Assembly (NCBI GenBank): GCA_963204915.1
Contig: CAUJHS010000022.1
Coordinates: 558,001-622,000 of the forward strand
From: Planctomycetota bacterium
GTDB lineage: Bacteria > Planctomycetota > Planctomycetia > Pirellulales > Pirellulaceae
DNA: 64,000 bases
Direction: 5' to 3'
Under the pieces are notes generated by a model. It did no database searches and was not told where the DNA came from. It saw only the letters and a program-made list of their open reading frames with translations. This document shows positions 27,469-34,354 of this stretch, one piece after another (the stretch's first letter is position 1; each line of letters begins with the position of its first letter). The position numbers and the translations under genes were made by a program.

Positions 27469-28401
27469 ATGGCGTTTTCACATTCGCACCACACGTTGTC
27501 CGCCGATCACGCCGAGCGTATGACGCGGGCCTTTACAAGTCTGTTGGGGTTGTCCGTAGGCGACGCCTTTGGCGAGACGTTCTTTCATCGGGAAAGCTCG
27601 GTCGTCTGGGCGATTCACGAGCGGCAAACGCTCGCGCCGCCGTGGCCTTGGACCGATGACACGGCAATGGGCTTGAGCGTGGTCGCCGTGCTGGATGAAG
27701 CGCAAGGCGTCGACCCGGAACTCCTAGCGCATCGCTTCGCGCGACGCTATGCGATGGAGCCCTGGCGGGGTTACGGGGCCACGGCTCACGAAATTCTCAC
27801 GGCGATCGCCAGCGGGGTCCCCTGGCGCAACGCCTCCGCGGCGGCGTTTCATGGCGAAGGGTCCATGGGCAATGGATCAGCCATGCGCGTCGGACCTGTC
27901 GGCGCTTACTTCGCCGACGACCTGGAGGCGGCAGCCCGGCATGCCCGGATGTCGGCCGAAGTGACCCACTATCATCCCGACGCGCAAGCGGGCGCTGTCG
28001 CGGTTGCGGTCGCGGCCGCTATGGCGTGGCAGTTAGGTCAGTCATTCGAACCCAACGCAGGATTAAGATTGATTGAGGCGGCCCTCGATTTGACCCCATG
28101 TGGTCCTACGCATGACGGACTGCAACGTGCATGCGACTTGCCGCTGGATAGCGACATCGAAACCGCGGTGCAAGTTTTAGGGAACGGCTCCCAGGTGATC
28201 TGTCGCGACACCGTGCCCCTTTGCTTATGGTGCGCCGCGCGTCATTGGGACAATTACGAAGAAGCTCTTTGGACGACCGTCGCCGGTCTCGGCGATCGGG
28301 ACACCACGTGCGCCATTGTCGGCTCCATCGTGGCGATGAGTACGGGCGGCGACAGCATTCCGCTCGCGTGGCGTGAAGCCTGCGAGCCGCTGCCGCATTA
28401 A
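27469..28401 (+). CDS. ADP-ribosylglycohydrolase family protein, copy 2
   Basis: A 310-residue DraG/ARH-fold protein. The first metal motif is WTDDTAMG (62-65 TDDT). The second is GDRDTT (275-280), in which the two aspartates and the following threonine are kept but the usual GGD-x-DT is altered. Middle elements GSMGNGSAMRVGPVG (131-145) and THYHPDAQAGAVAVA are characteristic of the fold. The N-terminal 20 residues are His-rich and polar. It is 66 bases downstream of the first copy, and sequence divergence suggests the pair act on different ADP-ribosyl linkages. Both are expected to be cytoplasmic. Confidence 0.9.
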   Translation: MAFSHSHHTLSADHAERMTRAFTSLLGLSVGDAFGETFFHRESSVVWAIHERQTLAPPWPWTDDTAMGLSVVAVLDEAQGVDPELLAHRFARRYAMEPWRGYGATAHEILTAIASGVPWRNASAAAFHGEGSMGNGSAMRVGPVGAYFADDLEAAARHARMSAEVTHYHPDAQAGAVAVAVAAAMAWQLGQSFEPNAGLRLIEAALDLTPCGPTHDGLQRACDLPLDSDIETAVQVLGNGSQVICRDTVPLCLWCAARHWDNYEEALWTTVAGLGDRDTTCAIVGSIVAMSTGGDSIPLAWREACEPLPH

Positions 28402-28429
28402 CGCAGCCCCTTTTGTTCACCCCTGCTTT

Positions 28430-28466
28430 TTCAACGCCGTTGAAGCGTCAAGCGCACGCGGTGCGC
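28430..28466 (+). promoter_or_regulatory. Two adjacent perfect hairpins before the SPFH gene
   Basis: TTCAAC-GCC-GTTGAA at 28430-28444 and GCGCAC-GCG-GTGCGC at 28452-28466 lie in the 181-base gap between the second glycohydrolase and the SPFH gene. Both stems are six bases and perfect with three-base loops. There is no T-run, so this is not a simple intrinsic terminator. It may act as a transcript-processing or protein-binding site, or be incidental. Confidence 0.35.
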
Positions 28467-28582
28467 GCCGAAGTTCATCACTTGGCTTTGCAAGTTATCG
28501 TCCGCGATCGCCTACAGAACATTCCGATTTTTGCGTCGTTTCCCGTTCGTTTTACCTATCGCTTGCAGAAGGAGCCTTAACC

Positions 28583-29782
28583 ATGTTTCAAACTCGCACG
28601 ATTCGCCAAGGCCAGCGTGTGGCCGTGTGGGATGATCGCGGACATTTAGAGCTTGTCGACGGTCCGCGCCGTTTGTGGCTTTGGGGCCGCACGGTCGAAG
28701 ACGTAACGCGCTATGCGGCAGGAAATCATCAATACTTGGTAGTGCGTTACAACGATGGCCGGGTCGAACACATGCGCGGCCCTGCGGCGGTGTGGCGGAG
28801 CCCCGTCGAACACGAGAACATCTCGCTTGCGGAAATGATCGAACTCGACGCGAACGAGGCGTTGGTGGTCTATCGTCAGGAAGTCAAAGGCGTGCACCGC
28901 CGCGTGGTCAAGGGCCCTGAGTTGTTCATGCCCGAGGCGAACGAATGGCTGCATCACTTCTCCTGGCATGGATCGGATCGTGTCGACACGGGCAAGAAGA
29001 GGCCCGGCGCCTTGCGGTTCACAAAACTGCGCGTGATCCCCGATCAGATGTACTACGACGTCGAGCAAGTGCGAACTGCCGACGACGCTTTACTGACCGT
29101 GCAGGTGATGATCTTTTTCGAATTGGTTGACATTGACCGGATGCTCGACCAGACGCACGATCCGATTGTGGACTTCATCAATTCGTTGAGCGCCGATGTG
29201 ATCGACTTTGTCGCGGCGCACACGTTTGAGAAGTTCAAGGAAAAGACCGAACTCTTAAACGACATGAGCACGTACCCTCAGCTCCTGCAACGAGCGCATC
29301 GCATAGGGTACGAGATCAACAAAGTGGTGTATCGCGGGTATCTCGCATCGGATGCGCTGCAGGCGATGCACGATAACGCCATCGAAGCGCGCACGCATTT
29401 GAAACTCGAGGATGAAACGCAACGTCAAGCGCAGGAGTTGGAAGACATGAAAATGGAGCGAGAGCTTCGCCGCGCGGCGGCCCGGCGGCAAAGCGAAGAA
29501 GAAGCCACGCTACACCAGGTGCGGCTGGCCCAACTTGACCATGAGGAGAAACTTCGCCAACGACGCGCTTCGGAGGAACAACGCATCGAACACAAACGCT
29601 TGTTGCACCAGGTGTCGCTAGAGCATCAACAAGCCATGAACCGCGAACAAGCGGCGTTTCTGGGGTCGATTCGCGACATGCAAGTCGACCTGACGCGTTA
29701 TCTGGTCGCTCAGTACCAGCACCCCGACCGCTTAATTCGTGTTGACGGCCAAAACCACGCTCAGCTTCACTTACACGAATAA
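28583..29782 (+). CDS. SPFH-domain protein with vault-like repeats and coiled coil
   Basis: A 399-residue soluble protein with no signal or membrane segment, started by ATG after AAGGAGCC. Residues 10-125 hold three similar units of strand-strand-GP-loop: around DGPRRLWLWG (26-35), RGPAAVWRSP (65-74) and KGPELFMPE (110-118), each preceded by a strand pair such as YLVVRYNDGRVEHM or ALVVYRQ. Residues about 145-265 are an SPFH/Band-7 domain (DQMYYDVEQVRTADDALLTVQV, IVDFINSLSADVIDFV). Residues about 266-360 are a long charged coiled coil (Glu/Gln/Arg), followed by a short tail. Repeats, SPFH shoulder and helical cap in this order are the layout of major vault protein; typical SPFH proteins instead have an N-terminal membrane anchor. 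The vault comparison is inference. Lies inside the ADP-ribose cluster. Confidence 0.82.
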   Translation: MFQTRTIRQGQRVAVWDDRGHLELVDGPRRLWLWGRTVEDVTRYAAGNHQYLVVRYNDGRVEHMRGPAAVWRSPVEHENISLAEMIELDANEALVVYRQEVKGVHRRVVKGPELFMPEANEWLHHFSWHGSDRVDTGKKRPGALRFTKLRVIPDQMYYDVEQVRTADDALLTVQVMIFFELVDIDRMLDQTHDPIVDFINSLSADVIDFVAAHTFEKFKEKTELLNDMSTYPQLLQRAHRIGYEINKVVYRGYLASDALQAMHDNAIEARTHLKLEDETQRQAQELEDMKMERELRRAAARRQSEEEATLHQVRLAQLDHEEKLRQRRASEEQRIEHKRLLHQVSLEHQQAMNREQAAFLGSIRDMQVDLTRYLVAQYQHPDRLIRVDGQNHAQLHLHE

Positions 29783-29791
29783 GGCCCCACG

Positions 29792-29840
29792 AGCGTTGAG
29801 ATTCCATCATCGAATGCACACACCGTGTGCGAGCAACGCT
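29792..29840 (+). promoter_or_regulatory. Nested inverted repeat between the SPFH and NADAR genes
   Basis: An outer pair AGCGTTG (29792-29798) and CAACGCT (29834-29840) encloses a hairpin GCACAC-ACC-GTGTGC (29816-29830), ten bases after the SPFH stop. The structure is not followed by a U-tract. It could stabilise or separate the upstream and downstream mRNA segments. Its position about 70 bases before the NADAR start would also allow attenuation. Confidence 0.35.
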
Positions 29841-29912
29841 TACAAGTCGCCCTAGGCTATGCGGCTGCCGACAACCAGACACGAAGCTTGTTACCTAACG
29901 CGCGGAGCTACC

Positions 29913-30362
29913 ATGACCATTTATTTTTATTCGAAGTCAACCTCCTACGCCTGCTTCTCCAATTTCAGTCCGCATGGCTTTGAACTAGACGGCGCCTATT
30001 GGCCGACCGTCGAGCATTACTTTCAAGCGCAGAAGTTTCCTGGCACGGAACATGCCGAAAGAATCCGACAGGCAAGCACGCCCGCGGAAGCGAAAAAGCT
30101 CGGACGCTCGCGAAAGGTCCCCTTGCGAGCCGACTGGGAGGAGATCAAAGACGACGTCATGCGCCGCGCCGTGCGGTGCAAGTTTGCATCGCACGCGGAT
30201 CTGCGTGAAACGTTGCTCAGCACGGGCGACGAGGAGATCGTGGAGAATGCCCCCACAGACTACTACTGGGGATGTGGTCGAACGGGCGGCGGGCGTAACA
30301 TGCTAGGCAAGATTCTGATGGAGACGCGCGCCGCTCTGAGCGCCGTATCGCCAAAAACCTGA
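29913..30362 (+). CDS. NADAR-family N-glycosidase (YbiA-like)
   Basis: A 149-residue NADAR (NAD and ADP-ribose associated) domain, the COG3236/YbiA family. Characteristic sequence: FYSKSTSYACFSNFSPHGFEL (split: SYACFSNFSPHGF), WPTVEHYFQAQKF, and the C-terminal DYYWGCGRTGGGRNMLGKILMETR (split: YYWGCGRTGGGRNMLG). The family cleaves N-glycosidic bonds; some members remove ADP-ribose from guanine in DNA or RNA, and others hydrolyse riboflavin-pathway intermediates (family knowledge). In a cluster with macro, ARH and KptA genes, the nucleic-acid de-ADP-ribosylation role is the most fitting inference. ATG chosen with CGGAG upstream; the frame stays open 18 codons further. Confidence 0.92.
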   Translation: MTIYFYSKSTSYACFSNFSPHGFELDGAYWPTVEHYFQAQKFPGTEHAERIRQASTPAEAKKLGRSRKVPLRADWEEIKDDVMRRAVRCKFASHADLRETLLSTGDEEIVENAPTDYYWGCGRTGGGRNMLGKILMETRAALSAVSPKT

Positions 30363-30527
30363 ACCAAGACAATCGCTCGCGAGCATCGGTCGCGGGCGCC
30401 TTCGCAAACGGCGGTCCTCGGGTTCCTCGTGAGAACCGTACGACAGCGATTTCCGGCTGAATGAAGACCATCCATGAACCAAGGGTCGCCCTGTTTCAAT
30501 CAATGCTCATTTAAGGGGTAAGGTCAC

Positions 30528-31064
30528 GTGAATCCATCCGACTCATTCGAAATCATCGCGGAAGGCAAGTTCCTCCAGTTTGTGCGGCGCAGCCGGTGGG
30601 AGTACGTCACGCGCAAGGGCGCGTCGGGCGTGGTCGTCGTCGCGGCCTTGACGCCAGAGGAGAAAGTCCTCCTCGTCGAACAATTCCGCCCTCCCTTGGG
30701 TCGTCGCGTCATCGAACTTCCCGCCGGTCTGGCGGGCGACGTGGCCGAAGCCGCCGATGAACCCTTGACGGAAGCCGCGCAACGCGAACTCTGCGAAGAG
30801 ACCGGTTATCGCGCGACACATTTTGAGCATGTATTTACCGGCCCTTCGTCGGCAGGGCTCACGGATGAAGTTCTGGCGATCTTTGTGGCCCAAGGCTTGG
30901 AGCGCGCGTCGGCCGGAGGCGGCGTCGAGGGGGAAAACATCGTGGTTCACGAAGTTCCGCTCGCGCAAGTCGATGCCTGGTTGAAGGAACAAGCCGCTGC
31001 TGGTTGTCTGATTGACGTGCGCGTGTATACCGGTTTGTACTTCCTGCGTTACAACGCTACCTAA
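30528..31064 (+). CDS. Nudix hydrolase, probable ADP-ribose pyrophosphatase
   Basis: A 178-residue Nudix enzyme with a GTG start behind AAGGGGTAAGG. The fold core includes VVVVAALTPEEKVLLVEQFRPPLG and ELPAGLAGD, the ELPAG-type approach typical of ADP-ribose pyrophosphatases. The Nudix helix ends AAQRELCEETGY with the metal-binding RE-xx-EE residues intact; two or so extra residues lie before it (DVAEAADEP). These enzymes split ADP-ribose into AMP and ribose 5-phosphate, which is the natural last step for ADP-ribose freed by the neighbouring macro, ARH and NADAR proteins. Alternatives among nucleoside-diphosphate sugars cannot be excluded. Last plausible gene of the cluster, 165 bases after NADAR. 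Confidence 0.87.
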   Translation: MNPSDSFEIIAEGKFLQFVRRSRWEYVTRKGASGVVVVAALTPEEKVLLVEQFRPPLGRRVIELPAGLAGDVAEAADEPLTEAAQRELCEETGYRATHFEHVFTGPSSAGLTDEVLAIFVAQGLERASAGGGVEGENIVVHEVPLAQVDAWLKEQAAAGCLIDVRVYTGLYFLRYNAT

Positions 31065-31205
31065 CCGACCCCTGCGCTCTGCCGAGTTGCCGCGGCTTTT
31101 CGGCAAGACTAGACTTGCATTCGCAGAGGGGGAGGGATTTTCCGATCTCCGCTCGCGGTTCGCAGTGGTGGTCTGCTTGTCTATTCCTGAGGAAGTCCAG
31201 GTATC

Positions 31206-32516
31206 ATGTGCAGACGACTGACAGTAATGCTAAGCATGGTCCTCATCCTTCCCGCCTCGCTGGCAGGATCTGCGGAGAACGATCCCAGCGCAAGCGCATG
31301 GCCCCAATGGCGCGGTCCGCAACGCGATGGACGCTCGCCAGCGACCGGCCTGAGCGACAGTTGGGAGCAGAAGCAACCTTCTTTAGCTTGGCGCAGCGAG
31401 GGACTGGGCCGTGGGTACGCGTCGATATCCATCGCCAACGGACGCATCTACACCACGGGCGACTTTGAAGACGGACAGGCTGTGGTGGCGGCTGACTTGA
31501 ACGATGGCCGCATCCTGTGGCGAACGCCGATCACCGACCGTCCCCCGCGCATCGCCAAACAAGGCTCGCGTTCGACACCTACGCTGGATGGCGATCGGCT
31601 TTATGTCGTAGCGTCGTCCGGAAAGATTGCGTGCCTTCGCGTTTCCACCGGGGAACTCATGTGGAGTAAGGAATTTCAAAAGGAATGGAATGGCCGCATG
31701 ATGTCGGGCTGGGGGTATTCCGAGTCGCCTCTGGTCGACGGAGACTGGGTGCTCTGCACGCCCGGGGGCGATCAGGCAATGATTGTCGCACTCGACAAAA
31801 TGACCGGCGAACAAATTTGGGCTTGCCCGGCTCCGGTCTTGTCGGATCGCGATAACGCTCAAGGTCGAGATGGCGCGGGTTATTCATCGATCGTCATTAG
31901 TCACGGCGCCGGAGTGAAACAATATGTGCAGGTCGTCGGTCGCGGCGTCATGGGTGTAAGGGCGTCTGATGGCAAGTTGTTGTGGACCTATAACGATGTC
32001 GCCAATCGCACGGCGAACATTCCTACCCCCTTGATCGATGGCGATCGCGTGTTCGTCTCGACAGGATACGGGGCCGGAGCCGCGCTCTTGAACTTAGTGC
32101 GCGACGGCGAAGGCGTGAAATCCGAAGAAGTGTATTTTCTTTCCGCGAATAAGTTTCAAAACCACCATGGCGGCATGGTGCTGGTCGATGGCTACGTGTA
32201 CGCCGGACATGGTCACAACAACGGCTTCCCCATCTGTTTGAAGCTTGACACCGGGGAGATCATGTGGGGCGGCGAACAGCGCGGTCCAGGCCGCGGCTCG
32301 GCTGCCGTCGCGTTCGCCGATGATAAACTGATCTTCCGCTATCAAAGCGGTGAGGTTGCCTTGATCGCCGCCACTCCCGAAGAGTATCGGCTGCTGGGCG
32401 TCTTGACGCCTGCACACCAGGAAGACAATAGCTGGGCGCATCCCGTTATCCTGGGCGAGCGGCTCTACTTGCGCGAGCAGGATCAGCTCATGTGTTATGA
32501 TCTTGGCGCGAAGTAA
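31206..32516 (+). CDS. Exported PQQ-like beta-propeller protein
   Basis: A 436-residue protein with a signal peptide (about 1-22). Repeated blades carry the PQQ/BamB-type pattern in which GxxxW follows an Asp-x-x-x-Gly turn: DLNDGRILWRTPI, RVSTGELMWSKEF, DKMTGEQIWACPA, RASDGKLLWTYND, KLDTGEIMWGGE. The opening SAWPQWRGPQRDGRSP is frequent in planctomycete PQQ-propeller proteins of unknown function. No PQQ-dehydrogenase active-site residues are evident, so it is likely a structural or binding propeller. 141 bases after the Nudix gene and probably a separate unit. Confidence 0.9.
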   Translation: MCRRLTVMLSMVLILPASLAGSAENDPSASAWPQWRGPQRDGRSPATGLSDSWEQKQPSLAWRSEGLGRGYASISIANGRIYTTGDFEDGQAVVAADLNDGRILWRTPITDRPPRIAKQGSRSTPTLDGDRLYVVASSGKIACLRVSTGELMWSKEFQKEWNGRMMSGWGYSESPLVDGDWVLCTPGGDQAMIVALDKMTGEQIWACPAPVLSDRDNAQGRDGAGYSSIVISHGAGVKQYVQVVGRGVMGVRASDGKLLWTYNDVANRTANIPTPLIDGDRVFVSTGYGAGAALLNLVRDGEGVKSEEVYFLSANKFQNHHGGMVLVDGYVYAGHGHNNGFPICLKLDTGEIMWGGEQRGPGRGSAAVAFADDKLIFRYQSGEVALIAATPEEYRLLGVLTPAHQEDNSWAHPVILGERLYLREQDQLMCYDLGAK

Positions 32517-32637
32517 CGCAAGCACTGGCTCAACGTGGCCTTCCCTTGTGGCGCACGATGGCGAGTCTGCGATGGGCGGCACGAAGTTTGCACCTAGTTC
32601 ACTTGCGGGCAAGACCTGCATAGATGAGGAGCGAGCG

Positions 32638-33201
32638 ATGTTAACTGAAAATACGTTGCGCACAACCGCGGTAGGAGTATTTCACGACCGTCATCAAGCG
32701 CAGCAGGCCGTAAACGATCTGCTACGACTGGGGTTCCGCGAAGAAGACATTGGAGTCGCCTATCGTGGTGAAGAAACCATTCAGCATGCCCAGGACGTAA
32801 GTCGCGGCTCTCATGCGGCTGAGGGCGCAGGCGTGGGCGCCGCGACGGGGGCGGGTATGGGAGCTTTATGGGGCCTGGGAATCATGGCGGGAGTTTTGCC
32901 CGCCATTGGGCCGGCCATTGCCGGCGGCGCACTGACCGCGATTCTCAGCAGCGCTGCGGCTGGTGCGATGGCGGCTGGCCTGACGGGCGCTTTGGTTGGC
33001 GCCGGCATTCCTGAAGAAGAAGCCGACTACTACGAACAAGAGTTCAAGTCGGGTCGCATCGTCGTTACGGTGCGAGCGGAAAGTCGCTATGACGAAGCCG
33101 CCAAAGTTCTTCGCCAACACGGAGGATACGATAAGAGCCAACCCGCCTCGACAGCCGCAAGCGACGCGACCGATGAATTACGACGTCGCGCTCCCCGGTA
33201 G
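32638..33201 (+). CDS. General-stress YflT-like protein with glycine zipper
   Basis: A 187-residue protein starting at an ATG preceded by GAGGAGCGAG. Residues 8-45 (TAVGVFHDRHQAQQAVNDLLRLGF, split: AVGVFHDRHQAQQAV) match the YflT/DUF1269-type alpha-beta unit found in general stress proteins. A glycine- and alanine-rich stretch at about 60-125 (GAGVGAATGAGMGALWGLG, IAGGALTAILSSAAAG) could form a glycine-zipper membrane hairpin. Residues 130-165 (EEEADYYEQEFKSGRIVVTV) form a second alpha-beta unit like the first, and the tail is polar. Role unknown; common in planctomycetes and acidobacteria, where it is often stress-induced. Confidence 0.75.
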   Translation: MLTENTLRTTAVGVFHDRHQAQQAVNDLLRLGFREEDIGVAYRGEETIQHAQDVSRGSHAAEGAGVGAATGAGMGALWGLGIMAGVLPAIGPAIAGGALTAILSSAAAGAMAAGLTGALVGAGIPEEEADYYEQEFKSGRIVVTVRAESRYDEAAKVLRQHGGYDKSQPASTAASDATDELRRRAPR

Positions 33202-33253
33202 CGAGAGGGATTTTAGTTGTGGAAAACGACCAGGCTCCATGGAGCGAAGCCCC

Positions 33254-34219
33254 CTAGCGTCCGCCATACTCGAACCTTACGGTGCGCGTGTCTTGTTCGC
33301 GTCCCGTTGGCGTCGTCAAGAGTTGATAAAGCTCAGGTCGGCGAGCGCGCAACCACCGCGTTCCGGTGGCGCGCTCGCGGAGCGAGAAGTCCAAATCAGC
33401 CACAACGACATCATCTTCCAGCGCTTGCGACTCTGCTAGGATGCGTCCGTAAGGGTCCAGCACCATCGCGTTGCCGGTGCGTACTTCGTTGTCATCGCGG
33501 CCTACGCCATTGGAGAACACAAGGAACAAACCGTTGTCATGCGCTCGCGATGGCAGCCAACGCATCAACCACCCACGCCCTTTATCGCCTTGAAATTCCG
33601 CCTTCAGCGCCGCGGGGTTCTGCTGGCGATTCTCCCAGAGCGCCACATCGATCCGGCTCATCGCATGGGGACTTCCCGACGCACAGCCGCCGGTCTGATG
33701 TGGGGCCAAAAGTAGTTCCGCGCCCATAAGAGCGGTTATGCGCACGTTTTCAATCAAATTGTTGTCATAGCAAATCAGGATGCCGACGCGACACCCATGC
33801 GGCGTGTCGAAGACGGTGTATTCGTCACCTGGCGAAAGGTGCTCATTGACGAACACATGAAGCTTGCGGTGCCGCGCAAAGCGTCCGTCGGGCATGGCGA
33901 CCACGTAAGTGTTGTAAAGTCGCCCGTCGTCGCCTTGCTCAATTAGTCCAGCGCCAATGGTCATTCCAAAGGCGCTCGCAAGTTGCATCAACGCTTGGGA
34001 CGAAGGTCCCTCGAAAACTGGTTCGGCAAGGTTCTCTAATTCCTCACGAGAAAAATGGCGAAGGCCCCAATAACCCGAGATACAGCACTCGGGAAAGGCA
34101 ATGATTTGCACCCCTTGCCGCGCCGCTTGCTCAACGAGCCGGCGGATCACCGCCAGGTTCGCGGCCTTATCAGCCGACGTATGTTGAAACTGTGTTGCGG
34201 CAACACGAAGACTTTGCAT
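33254..34219 (-). CDS. Nitrilase-superfamily carbon-nitrogen hydrolase
   Basis: A 321-residue cytoplasmic hydrolase with the catalytic triad E44 (IIAFPECC), K119 (ARHRKLH) and C150 (ILICYDN). The start at ATG 34219 gives the usual short lead into the first strand (LRVAATQF); a TTG six codons upstream is possible. Nitrilase-family enzymes hydrolyse amides, nitriles or carbamoyl groups, and the overall pattern here fits an aliphatic amidase or N-carbamoyl hydrolase. NAD synthetase glutaminase domains share this fold, but no synthetase is attached. It converges with the stress-protein gene (52-base gap). Confidence 0.88.
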   Translation of the reverse strand: MQSLRVAATQFQHTSADKAANLAVIRRLVEQAARQGVQIIAFPECCISGYWGLRHFSREELENLAEPVFEGPSSQALMQLASAFGMTIGAGLIEQGDDGRLYNTYVVAMPDGRFARHRKLHVFVNEHLSPGDEYTVFDTPHGCRVGILICYDNNLIENVRITALMGAELLLAPHQTGGCASGSPHAMSRIDVALWENRQQNPAALKAEFQGDKGRGWLMRWLPSRAHDNGLFLVFSNGVGRDDNEVRTGNAMVLDPYGRILAESQALEDDVVVADLDFSLRERATGTRWLRARRPELYQLLTTPTGREQDTRTVRFEYGGR

Positions 34220-34354
34220 GGAGGACTCAGCGCGCAAGAGTGACGGATGTAGGGTGAGTGCATCTTACGCCCAGCGACATTGCGCAGAAAGACATCCCTA
34301 CCAATTTCAAGCGACTACCTTGGGAGCGTTGCCAAGTGCGCCGTTAACGTCTGG

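Noticed and set aside
33234-33245. 12-base palindrome GCTCCATGGAGC after the stress-protein gene
   Set aside because: It lies between convergent genes with no T-run or second copy; too short to assign a role.
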